Shown here piece by piece: positions 24,214 to 35,379 of a stretch of 64,000 nucleotides of DNA. Numbering within the stretch: position 1 is the stretch's first letter; each line of letters opens with the position of its first letter. The DNA comes from Clonostachys chloroleuca (Eukaryota > Ascomycota > Sordariomycetes > Hypocreales > Bionectriaceae). The notes beneath the pieces are model-generated. The model ran no database searches. It had not been told where the DNA came from and was given only the letters and a program-made list of their open reading frames with translations. The DNA is taken from assembly GCA_037952775.1 (NCBI GenBank), contig JBANAY010000001.1:496001-560000 (forward strand), in the 5' to 3' direction. A program made the translations under genes and the position numbers.

Positions 24214-26415
24214 TCACCATACATCCTCCTGTAATTGGTCGTTAGTAAAGGGCAGCCTTATAAAATAACAAGATCAGACTTAAGCATACCTGATACTGGT
24301 TGGAGAGTTTCATCTGCTTCACAGTTTCCTCGGCCTGGGCCATAGACACGCCACGCTGGGCGCCAATGATCTCAGTCAAAGCGACATTAACTGAGCGGGC
24401 CATGTTGGCGGCATCTCCACAAACGTAGAAATGGGCACCTTCCTTGAGAAGAGTCCGGATTTCTGCCGCCTTTTGCTGCAGGCGATGTTGAACGTACACC
24501 TTTTCGTTTCCTTCTCTAGAAAATGCGGTAACAACCTCAAATTTGTTTCCCATCGTTGCTTGGACATCCTAAAAAGTTTAAAGTCAGTATTTAAACTACA
24601 CGGGAAAAGTGGGTCCAGTCATACCGTCCACTCTTCCTCATATACAAAGTCTTCTGCGCGAGTTCTGCAGCCAAAGAACAGTAAAGTCTTGCCCATAGGG
24701 AGGCCCATTTCCATTTGCTTCTTCCTCTCACGGATGAAACCCCGGAAAGGGGCGACGCCAGTTCCAGGACCAACCATGATGACCGGCTTCGTCGTGTCGC
24801 TTGGCAGCCTAAAGTTGGAGTGCCGGATGTGGACTGGCACAACTGACCCCTTGTACATGGAGCGAGGGCCCTTGATGTCGTAGCTTGGTGAAGCCACTGC
24901 CTTGCCACCGTTTTGAAATCTTTCCAGTGATAGAAGGTAGTTGCTGGCCACACCGTAGAACTTTTCCTCGCGAGACTTGACAGATCGTGACTCGACCGCC
25001 ACGGTCACGGATACCCGACCTGGCTGCTCCAGAGACGATGATGAAATGGAGTAGTATCTAGGTGCCAACCTGTTGATACTCTCAACAAATGCAGAGAAAG
25101 GAATACCCGTCCAACGCTGCCCCCTGCTAACGAAGCGAAGTGCGCTGGCAATATTAAGGCATCTTAGAGAAACTTGTTGTGAGAAGTAATCCCTGTCCTT
25201 TCCGAGCCTGGTGACTTCCTGCTTCGTTGACTCATCAGGTGAATAGGGCGCAAGCATGGCCAGAAATTCTCGTGAAACTGGAGCACAAACTTCCAGATAG
25301 TATCTCGCAATAGTATCGTAAGTAGTAGGTGTCGGGATTGGAACCTTTGAAGATGGATCCGTGCTCGACAAGCTGATGACTTCATGTCGCTTTGCAGTAA
25401 GGCCAAGAACGTCAAGGAAAGCGTCAACTTCGGTATCCGGGTTGATGGGCCAGACTGCGATGTGGTCACCAGTCTCATACTTCAAGTTTGTTCCCTCAAT
25501 GTCGAATTCCATGTGAATGCAGTTGCGATCAGGCCCCTTGAAGAGCTCTTTAGCGTGGGCGATGGGGGACAGATACGGGTTGGTGGAGTGGAAAGGTCCC
25601 TTGGCTATCCCTTGGAGATAACCCTTGTTGAGCTCGCCGACGAAGACGTCAGAGGAATCCTTGTTCTTGCTGTTGTCAGAGGTGATGTTGAAGACTGGAT
25701 CATACAGCAGAGTCTCGCGCTCCGTGAGGGCCATCTCTGAAGTGAGCTTCTCCCACATCAGCTCCTTCCAACGCATAAAGTCCTCTTCCATGCAACCAGC
25801 GTCATCACCGTCTCCAACCTCACCAACCAGATGGGCTCCCTGGATAGACAGGATTCTGCTAACTTCTCTCGCCATTTTGTTGTAGTGCTGGTAAGTACGG
25901 TTGCCCAGACCGAAAGTAGCGAAGCGTAAATTGCTCAGAAGTGGGTTATGACCAAGGGTGTAATTAACATCACCTGAGCTGATGTACTGGAAGAAATCTT
26001 CTGCATTATCCGTAGGATCGCCCTCGCCTGCCGTAGCGAGGACAAACATGACAATATGGCTCGATGGGACTTCATCAAGATTCTCAAAGTCATACTCGTC
26101 TAGGTCTGCGACCATGGTGTCCAGGCCGAAGCGAGCGCGGCCCTCTTTGGCAAGTCGCTTGGCATAGCCTTCAGCTGTACCTGTCTGGCTACCGTAGAAG
26201 ACAATGCAGTTCTTCCCCAACTCCTCCATCTGCTTGACAAAGTCGCGGCCAGAATCTTCATTGTTGTTGAATACTTCAAATTTGCTTTGAGCCGTTGGCT
26301 TTAAGATTCTAGCCTTTAAGCTGTCCCTGAACCAATATGTGACTGTGCCGAGGAGCAGGATGCCAATGATGGCAACATCAGAGATGTCCATCCCGAAGAG
26401 AGTGTCTGGAACCAT
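24214..26415 (-). CDS. NADPH-cytochrome P450 reductase
   Basis: Exons 26415-24625, 24568-24290 and a 15-base last exon 24228-24214 join in frame to 694 residues, the usual length. A membrane anchor (VAIIGILLLGTVTYWF) comes first. Then the FMN domain (IVFYGSQTGTAEGYAKRLA, LATAGEGDPTDNAEDFF), the FAD domain (PRYYSISSSS) and the NADPH site (VGPGTGVAPFRGF, YVCGDAANMA). The chain ends QEDVW, keeping the terminal Trp that stacks on FAD. It passes electrons from NADPH to P450s on the ER. Its place next to CYP504 suggests a reductase dedicated to phenylacetate hydroxylation, beyond the general one that such fungi carry elsewhere; whether it is a second copy cannot be seen here. Confidence 0.93.
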
Positions 26416-27828
26416 GTTGAGGACGAGTTGGAAATGCTCAAATGTTGAACAGATGCTAGCATGAGTTTAGGGTCACTTGCATACTCTAAACGCTCGAGGT
26501 CTCTCTATTTGATATCATCACCATCTGCCTCACCTGCTCCATTATGATGGCCTCGTATGATTTTGACGCTTCTCAAATCTTTCATCGTCGTCGGAAATGT
26601 TCTAGGCATTCCGAGCCTTCCAGCATATGTCTAAGATACCGAAGCCGCATAGTAGTAGCAAGAGAGAAGGTTCATTTACCGAGAAAGGCGGATAGCCAGC
26701 TGATTGAATTATGGGGAAGGGGGGAACATGTTACAGTCACATCGAAAGGCACACACATTGAAATGCCAAGAACCGACCGAGGCTGTGGGAGGTGATTCCG
26801 CTTCATAGTGAAATTGCCACCTGGTTTGATTCCGACGGAAAGCGTAAATCCGAATCCGAGGTCGGGCTTGGACTGGCGCCAGCGCCCCTCCAAACCGGGA
26901 GTTGCGGCACGAAGGATTTCAAATTTACCTCGTCAAGCATGCGCATTCAGTACAGCCTACGTATGAGGAAATATAGATGAGACCAAAAGCATCCTAAGCC
27001 GGACGGCTGGCAAAAAAGCAATGTGTCTCAATTACTAGACCTAGGCCCGCGGCCAACATGACGCGAAATCCAAGCATGTCATGGCAATGGCATGGTCTGC
27101 AGTAGTGCCTAGACCAAATAGAATGTATAGCCTTCCCTTGGCATGCTTTCCAAGACCCAACGGGCATAACTAGACATTGTCCGTGTTGCCATCTCTGGGA
27201 ACAGTGTGAGACAGGAGGTGAGGACAAACCAGGTTTCACTGCCCTTTTTCCACGCTAGATATCTGCACCCAGAGCAAAAAGAGCTTAGCGAGGGCAACCT
27301 AAACGACAAAAGAGGCTTGGTTAGGTTGTGTGGGAGACGCAACTAGATATGAGAGTGGAATAGTGACATACGCTCGGAAACCGTTCCGTTTCCGCTGTAC
27401 ATTTCCACGAACTCTCTGTTCGGAAACCTCATCATGAGCTCGCCCTTTCTTGAACAAACCTGGAGATAACGGTGGGGATTTCTGGGGAAATCTGTATCAC
27501 TTCCTTACCGAGATCTTGATTCCCCGCAAATATCTCATTGTATGACTGATCAATGTGACTGTATGATAGGGCCAGCTTGATATGATATGAGTCCCTAGCG
27601 TCGTAAGTTCGCGCCATTATCTATGGCTAGCCTCCATTCCCCACACTTCACACGGCATCTAGACACACCCAGTCTTCGTCCTCCCTCCCTTTACACCATA
27701 GAGGCCATTTATACGCTTGCCCGTCCTTCCGAAGCCGACTAGCTCAACGGCATCGTCAACACCACCTATATTAGCCTCGTGCGACCGAAACCGTTCTCTT
27801 TTCTCTCTGATCAGTTTTAATCGCCACC
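26416..27828. promoter_or_regulatory. Divergent promoter region, P450 reductase / permease
   Basis: About 1.4 kb without a gene. It contains TTCCGAG at 26609-26615, about 200 bases before the reductase start; ATCCGAG at 26854-26860; and CTCGGAA at 27373-27379, about 450 bases before the permease start. These match the element repeated in the CYP504 promoter. Several short open stretches on both strands show no family signal. Confidence 0.5.
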
Positions 27829-29684
27829 ATGGACCAGAAGAAAGACCTCACAGACGCCGCCATGTCGATAGATAGAGTCGAGTCGCGCCCCTTGGGCCAC
27901 CTGACAGACGAGGAGCGTCTGGCACAGATGGGCCACAAGCAAGAGTTGGAGCGCACATTCTCTTTAGTGCCACTGACCGCGCTCTGCCTCTGTCTGATGG
28001 CAACATGGGAGGCCCTCTCAACTGTCATTGCTGCGGCACTCGCTAGTGGAGGGCCTCCTTGTCTATTCTACAACTAGTACGTGAACCCCTTTCATCGAGA
28101 CATTATCGGAATTGAGATACTCACAAAAATCAAGTGTGCTGAGCTTCATTTGTACCGTTTGCGTTGCTGCATCGCTAGGTGAACTGGCTTCTATCTATCC
28201 TACATCAGGAGGTAAGCATCCCATCATCCCTTGACAGTAAATCCGAACAGTGCTAATCATTCCATCGATATCAGGACAATACCATTGGACCGCCGCTCTT
28301 GCCCCTCCATCGACAAAGTCGTTTGCCGCATTCGCTACTGGATGGATCTCTGTTGGTGGACAAACAATTCTTACCGCTTCAGCAGCTTTTGCAGCTGGTC
28401 TGCAATTTCAGGCTTGCATCACGCTGAACCATGATGATTACGTTCCAGAACGGTGGCAGGGCATGCTCTTCTACTGGGCCGTCCTTGTCTACGCACTCGT
28501 GATGAACATCTGGGGGTTCAAGTTGCTCCCGCATGTTAATCTTGTATCTGGTAAGTGGACGTCATTAACAAAAACTCCTTCTCGTTCAGCTTTGATCCTG
28601 AGACTGACCATGTCTACGCTCAGGTGTTATCCATATTGCAGGATTCTTCGCGATTCTCGTGACACTTGGCGTCATGTCAGAGAAGAACACGGCCGCCTTC
28701 GTTTTTACCGAGTTTCAGAATAACAGCGGTTGGGCAAGTGACGGTATCTCATGGCTAGTTGGCCTGCAAAGTGCTGTTTATCCATTCCTTGGGTGAGTTC
28801 GCATAACAGTTGGTTCACAAAATAATCCAAATGAAACTAACGTCCCTGTCTTCAAATAAAGATATGATGCAGCAAGCCATGTTGCAGAAGAACTCCACAA
28901 CCCCAGCCGCAACGTTCCCCTCGCCATGGTTGGCAGCGTCCTCCTTAATGGCTTGATGGGCCTTGTTTACTGCATTATCCTGCTGTTTGCAGCTCCATCG
29001 CTTGATGATATGCTCTCAACGCCCACCGGTTTCCCGTTCATGGAAATTTTCCTCAGCGTTACCAACACAAGAGCTGGTGCGACTGTCATGTCTCTCGTGA
29101 TTTGTGCGGTTGCAACAGCTGCAGTCACTGCGGGCGTTACTTCGACATCTCGGACTCTGTGGGCCTTTGCCAGAGATCAGGCGACGCCTTACCACGAGCA
29201 GTTGAGCAAGGTGAACCAGACCCTGCAAATCCCAGTCAACGCCATTGTCGTAATTACTGTGCTCCAAGCTATTCTTGGATTCATTTACTTGGGTAACTCA
29301 ACCGCCTTCAACGCTATCCTCTCAATGGCTATCATTGGAATGTACCTTTCATATGTCCTGCCCATTGGCTATATGCTGTTCTTCGGCCGTCACAAGCTTC
29401 AGAAGAGTGAATACGGATCTTTCCGTCTGGGTACCTTTTTCGGCCCTGCTCTGAACATCATTTCCATCATCTGGATGATCGTTTGCATGATATTTAGCAC
29501 ATTCCCTACAACTATGCCAGTTACCGCCGGGAATATGAATTATTCCACTGTGGTCATGGCAGCTTGGCTTCTATTTGGGGGGATTTACTATGTATGGTTT
29601 GGGCGCCACAAGTTCGAGGTTCCGCTCAATGATCTTCCTGTTCTCACAGGCGAGCACGGACAGGGTGAGAAGCTCGCAGAGTAA
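27829..29684 (+). CDS. APC-family amino acid/GABA/choline-type permease
   Basis: Exons 27829-28076, 28135-28211, 28275-28550, 28624-28792 and 28862-29684 join in frame to 530 residues. About twelve membrane segments are predicted. The family marks are ALAPPSTKSFAAFATGWIS, YDAASHVAEELHNPSRNVPLAM and TSTSRTLWAFARDQATP, as in the GABA/choline (ACT) branch of the APC superfamily. The start has a strong context (CACCATGG). A plasma-membrane importer; its place inside the aromatic cluster and the CTCGGAA element upstream suggest uptake of phenylacetate or an aromatic amino acid, which is inference. Confidence 0.9.
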
Positions 29685-30116
29685 GCTATATCTGGCAATT
29701 TGTGGTGTTTTCATTTGTAACACATTTAATATATGAATTTTTCTATCGGGTTCCTGTAACAGCATTAGTTTGGCACAATCAATGAAACGAACCCAATCTT
29801 CAGGAATTTTGGGGACATAGTGAGCGATTATTGTCATTGAGCAGTATGTAGTAATATTAATAATGTTTGGATCAAACGGAGATTAGCCAACGTAGAAGAT
29901 AAAGAGAAGAACAACATTGGCATCAGCAACGGTAGTGGATCTTCTTCATCTACGGCTTGCAAAGAAAACACATTGCTACAGATGTGCCATCCATATATAC
30001 TTGCTACCTACCACTAACAGCATGATATGTAACGGAGGCTCCTCACTGACTCATAAAGTTATTGAAAAAGAAAAGGCTCAATTTTTCTCTCCTAACAATA
30101 TTTATAGATGTTTTCT
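29685..30116. other. Intergenic, convergent 3' region
   Basis: Lies between the 3' ends of the permease and hmgA. AT-rich; no gene recognised. Confidence 0.5.
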
Positions 30117-31614
30117 TTACTCGGGGAGCTTGAAGTGAGGCTTCAAGCCAGTCCAGCTATGCTCGTTATATCCATCCTGTACTTTCTCGCATGTTTTCAG
30201 ACCCCACTCAGTCACTCCGAGCATCAAGCAGCTCTCAAACATGAATGCCATACTTCCCTCGCCGACCTTCTGTGGGGAGAGCTTTGCATTTGAAGCCTTT
30301 TCAAACGTGTCTGCGTCCGGCCCGTGAGCGGACATGACATTGTGCAGACTGGCACCTGCAGGCTGAAACCCGCCACCTGCCTTGGCATCATACTGGCCGC
30401 AAATCAGACCCATGAATTCCGACATGGTGTTGCGGTGATACCAAGGTGGGCGGAAAGTATCCTCCTGGACGAGCCAGCGAGGGGGAAGATTACGAAGTCT
30501 GCGATTGCAGTTCCAGGGCGATCTGACGGTCCGGTCAAAACAGTGTAGATGGAAGGATCAGGGTGATCAAATGAGGTGCTTCCAATGACTGAGAACCGAC
30601 CGAGATCGTACTTGTATGGATAGACTGTGGAGGGTTAGCTTCAACAATATTTGATCTAGATCACAGGAGAGAACATACAGCTGGTCCACCAGTTAGCGCG
30701 GTTTCTGCATCAGAACGAATAGGGGTACTTACTTTCCATGCCAAGCTACCACATCGAATGGGGTGTGCTTCTGCTTGGCCTCGAACAGCCTCTCATTATA
30801 CTTCGTAACAATCGTCCATTCAGTCTCTGTGTCCTGAGTATAGTCCGCAACTGGGATCTGAAAGTCTCTTGGGTTTGCCAGGCAGTTTGATCCAATGGGT
30901 CCCAGCTCAGGAAGAATAAAGTGTCCCTGGTATAGCTCCAGGATGTAACCCCTAGCTGGACCCTCTGGGAGGTCAACACGGTATCTGATACCGCGGGGCA
31001 GAACTGCAATCTCATTTGGACGAACCAAGAGGTTCCCTAGTTCTGTCTTGATATCTAGGACGCCGTGCTGCGCAACGACAAGCATCTCGCCATCCGAAGA
31101 GTAGATGGCGGTGTTGGCGTGCATGCTGCGCCCAACCGTGAAGATATAAATTCCAAGGCCAGCCTTCATGGATGGGTCGCCGTTTCCCGAGACTTTCTTC
31201 AAACCGCGGACCCAATCAACCTCCTCGTCAATGTCAAATGGATTCCATCTGAGTTGATTGGGAATCTGCTCAAGTGGCGCATTCAGCTCTGGTGCAGTGG
31301 GTGCCACTGGCTGGAATGCCGAGTGAGCAGCCGATGGGAGGATACGATAGAGCCATGATTGCTGGTTCTCGCTCCTGGGGGCTGTGAAAGCAGTTCCAGA
31401 CAGCTTCTCAGCATAGAGCCCATACGGAGCTTTCTGGGGCGAGTTGGCGCCAATTGGCAGTGCCCCTTTTACAGCCTCGGACCTGCAGATCATTAGTTAT
31501 AAGCTGCAAAGGAAATAAAGGTCTGATGCATGGTTATGTGACTTGCTCATGGAAGGAGTTAAACCCATTGAGGTATTGATACTTCTCAGGGGTCTTGAAG
31601 TCCGTGACAGGCAT
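30117..31614 (-). CDS. hmgA: Homogentisate 1,2-dioxygenase (with unusual splicing and one frame break)
   Basis: Cleaves homogentisate to maleylacetoacetate in tyrosine, phenylalanine and phenylacetate breakdown. Exons: 31614-31547, 31482-30733, a 2-base exon 30680-30679, and 30624-30117. Conserved marks include the N-terminal ALPIG and [17 protein letters not shown], the catalytic His in [14 protein letters not shown], and iron ligands His and Glu in [13 protein letters not shown] and His in SAHGPD. The first intron uses a GC donor (GA|GCAAGT). The 2-base exon is needed to give the conserved WHGN-x-x-PYKYD spacing. At 30481-30485 the C5 run on the coding strand is one base short for the conserved FPPRW, so the frame breaks there. 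If that is a sequence error the protein has 442 residues. Divergent from fahA. Confidence 0.9.
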
Positions 31615-31924
31615 GATAAAGGCTTTGTGCAATCAGCTAGGATACGAGCTTGGTCGAGTCGAGACAAGGTCCAATCAGTATGTCAGATTCCACAATTGAT
31701 TGTTGCTAAACAAATTGGCACGACCGTGTAGGTAGATGTCTCCTATTCACTGGTTTGGATGGCGGCGATAGAGGGGATCAAGTATACGCTTCAAGCCCGA
31801 GATAACAGAAACATGAGTCAAATTTGCCACTCTTTCATCATTATCTCCTCAAGATGCCTAAATATGCTAATTATCCAACGTCGTACCATGTAGAATGCGC
31901 TTAACGCCGCCTGGTTTGCGGAGG

Positions 31925-31974
31925 CTCGGAACCTCGGAAATTTCCGCCAACAACCACAACTAACGAGCTCGGAA
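31925..31974 (-). promoter_or_regulatory. Three CTCGGAA elements between hmgA and fahA
   Basis: CTCGGAA (reverse of TTCCGAG) occurs at 31925-31931, 31933-31939 and 31968-31974 within the 616-base divergent promoter of hmgA and fahA. Three copies in 50 bases is far above chance for a heptamer. Proposed as binding sites for a pathway regulator. Confidence 0.55.
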
Positions 31975-32230
31975 CTGTTTTCAGACACCGATTGCGAATC
32001 TGGGTTCCATCCAGTGAACCCAGAACTATGTGGATCATGAGATAGAATTGGTGGATATAGCATCGGGTCACGCAAGGCGATGAGACCTTTTCTTGGAGAC
32101 GCTCTCTCGTTGATCCTCTCTACAAGTATTGCCAGTGCTCATCTCACTTACGAAGGAAGCAGGCCATCCTCCAAGTCTCACTAGGCGTATCCGGCACACG
32201 ATAAACTTCTCAGCCATTCACTCTCTTAAG

Positions 32231-33586
32231 ATGACGAAATCCTGGCTCTCAATCCCTTCGGGGTCTCATTTCTCCTTAGCCAACATCCCATTTGGCATCA
32301 TCACCCACTCCAGATTCCAAGTCCCTCGCATCGCAGTCGCCGTGGGCGAGCATGCTCTTGATGTGAACACTTTTGCACAGAAGGGCGGCTTTGCTAAATG
32401 CGCCGGTCTGGATTCCAGCGCCCTGAAGGTTTTCACAGAGCAATCGCTCAACGCTTTTGCGGCATTGGGCCGGTCGTATCATCGCACCGTCCGCAATTAC
32501 CTGCGCGACGTTTTCCGGGCAGATACACCCTACCCCGAAGTTCTACAGGCCAACGAGGGTCTCAAGAATGAAGCACTGATTCCCCTCAGCGAGGTTCAGA
32601 ATCATCTTCCCTTAACCATTGGAGATTACACGGATTTCTTCGCTGGCCGTAACCATGCCCACAATGTTGGAACACTCTTCCGCGGCCCTGCCAACGCCCT
32701 CAACCCCAATTACAACCACGTCCCTGTAGCCTACCACGGGCGTGCCAGCTCCGTCGTGGTGTCCGGAACCCCTCTGAACCGCCCTTGGGGTCAGGTCCTT
32801 CCCGCACCTGGCGCTACAACTCCCGTTTTCAAACCCTGTGCCAAGCTCGATATTGAGCTTGAGCTAGGCATGTTCATCTCCCGCGGAAACAAACTCGGAC
32901 AGCCCATCAACGTCGATGATGCTGAGGGGCATATCTTTGGTTATGTCCTGATGAACGACTGGAGTGCTAGAGACGTCCAGCAGTGGGAGTATGTGCCCCT
33001 GGGCCCCTTTAACGCCAAGAACTTTGGCACAACTATCAGCGCGTGGGTTGTGCTCGCCGATGCTTTGGAGCCCTTCAAGACCGCTGGCCTTACCAATGAG
33101 GTCGAGCTCCAGGACTACCTCAAGGAGACGAAGAAGGATAACGTTGTGGACATTAACCTTGAGGTTGCCCTGATCAGTAAGTACCGATGGAGCTGCTCCA
33201 GCCCAATTACTAGGATTAGCTGCTAACTGAAACTCTTAGCCGAAAATGGTGACGAAAATGTTATTTCGAAAACATCTTCCAAGAATTTATTGTGGTCATG
33301 GCCGCAGATGGTTGCACACCACAGCATCACAGGCTGCAACCTGCGCACCGGTGACTTACTTGGATCCGGCACCATCTCAGGCTTTGAAGCCGGCACACAA
33401 GGTAGTATCTTAGAACAGACGCTCGGAGGCAAGACTCCGCTAGAGCTCAAGGGTGGAGAGAAGCGTAGCTTTGTAAACGACGGTGACACGATCCGCATCA
33501 AGGGAGTTGCGGGCTCCGTTGATGGCGAGCTTGTTGGATTTGGCGAATGCGTTGGAAAGATCCTAGCACCCATCTCCAGAAGTTAA
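32231..33586 (+). CDS. fahA: Fumarylacetoacetase
   Basis: Exons 32231-33176 and 33240-33586 join in frame to 430 residues, the normal length. It hydrolyses fumarylacetoacetate to fumarate and acetoacetate, the last step of homogentisate breakdown, in the cytosol. Family marks: metal ligand Asp in IGDYTDFFAGRNHAHNVG with the catalytic His nearby, VAYHGRASSVVVSGTP, the metal-binding Glu pair in DIELELGMF, NDWSARDVQQWEYVPLGPF, and the C-terminal DGELVGFGECVGKI. The open frame extends upstream of the chosen Met, but AAGATGACG at 32231 matches where homologues begin (MTKSWLSIPSGSHFSLANIPFG). Divergent from hmgA with shared CTCGGAA elements. Confidence 0.95.
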
Positions 33587-35379
33587 ATCTCAGCATATCA
33601 ATATAGAGAAATACTAGAAATTGAAATTTGTAAATTCTCCAATGATAACTCAGCCATAATGTAGGCGAAGGGTCACATTGCCCTCTGGAAATCTTGAGGG
33701 ACACGCGAATAGCTATGGGCGCGCCGTAATTCCTCATGCTTGTATTGCATGAGCTACTTCTCCGTGGTTATCCTCAGAGCAAAATGGATGAAATCGGCCA
33801 GGCTGACGGATCGACTGAGTAAAGAAATTAAATGAATTGCTGTGACTATTCGCCAGTACTAAAGCGGAATCAATTGAAGAGTTGACTTTCTTTGTCAAAG
33901 GGGGGTCCAGTCTGAATTACCAAGGTGGTGATGAAAAGGGTGATCACGTGCTATTTCTGTCACGTGCGGCGCTGACTCCTAAGCGACTCGCCGAATATTC
34001 AGTGCCGGGCTCTGTGTCCTGCCTACCCTATACTTCTGAGCTCGGGGGTTAAGCGTCTATATTCCATGCCGTAGACATTGTTATTGGTTTTGACTGAAAG
34101 TGAATTAATTCTTGATTATTATGTACAATGACTTTCTAAAAGTCTTATCGCATTGGTATTCTCTAATAACCGTTTGTCGTTCGACTTGTCGGTGTTATGG
34201 ACAATGTTAATCAGCCTGGAAACTACCATCTCTCATACTTCAACCAACCAACTTGAATGCCTATTAGCAATTCCCGATGTCCAACAGGCCAGAAAATTCC
34301 CCATTAAAATATTCTTATTCTAGAGTATGCAGCTACAATGGACGTCTGAAGCTCTGGAAGTTCCGGGTTTGTGATGAGTAACCCTTGCTCAATCCTTCTG
34401 CTAGCGCTCGGCGGCTCCGCCCGCTTCTTATTGGTTGTGAGACAATGTCAATGTTCCCACGTCACGAAAGAGAGTCTTAAATCTGCTAGCCCAGCTTCGA
34501 GTCTTATCTGGCCAGGAGGATAAATACAAATATCACGTATCGTTTGCGGGCCCTGATTTGAGGTTTTATTACGATGTGGATTTGGGCTCTTGGTGGTGAT
34601 TCCTTGCTAGCATCGGAGTTATCACAACTGGTGGTGTAATTATTGGATGCTATACGACACTAGTAGGGGGAGACAAGATGCCAACCAGCCAATCCAAGCC
34701 CCGAGGTCATCAGCCGCACGGATGGACATTGTGCTGGGTCAAATTCCCAGAACACAGGCCTGTAATTGTGTCATGAGAGCAGTTGATTACCCAAATCCCC
34801 GTAGGTCCAGCTCCCCTCATAACTTACAAAGCAAGGGGGAAGCGCGCGCTCCAAAGTTGTTGACGGGCTAACCGCAGGAGGTTTCGCAACATGAATCCAG
34901 TTTTGGTGTAGGTTGTGACTTGCAACGCTCAGCCACCAACCGCTATCGTTTCCCTTAACAGTTAGCCAAATTATTCAAATTGTGGCTTGGGTGTAAAGGG
35001 GTCATTTGATAGCACATCCACCAGGAAACACTCTCAATTTGGGTCGATGCCTGTTAACAACCTTGGCCATTTCACCACTAAAATCCGGCTTTAAGTAATT
35101 GAAACTTTTTTGAAACTAAGATGGTATCGAACAGGATGATTTTTAACTCTCTCGCCCAACGACTGTGGGTGTGCATTCCCCCTTGCGTTGCCAGGCGTTT
35201 ATCGATTTGTCGATGAGTGAAAGAGGCAGTAGGGCTTTTCAATGAACAAACAGCTTCACATGATACTTTCTAGGGGCAAGTAAAAATATATGGGCTACTT
35301 TTCCTACTTGTTAGAATCAATCACACGATGTATAAAGACATATCCGTGAATTTGTTAGTGAGAATCCAAAATATTGATT
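33587..35379. other. Long gene-free region
   Basis: About 1.8 kb AT-rich DNA. The only motif noted is a pair of CACGTG boxes (33945-33966). No convincing coding frame, tRNA or transposon remnant was seen. Confidence 0.5.
33945..33966. promoter_or_regulatory. Two CACGTG palindromes 16 bases apart
   Basis: TGATCACGTG ends at 33950 and a second CACGTG lies at 33961-33966, about 360 bases past the fahA stop. CACGTG is the core for bHLH factors in fungi. There is no nearby gene start facing it, so the role is unclear. Confidence 0.35.

Noticed and set aside
30653..30704. A 26-base hmgA exon reading NRANWWTS after a 28-base intron
   Set aside because: The intron would be too short, and the extra residues would break the conserved WHGN-x-x-PYKYD spacing; the stretch contains the branch site GCTAAC of the 52-base intron.
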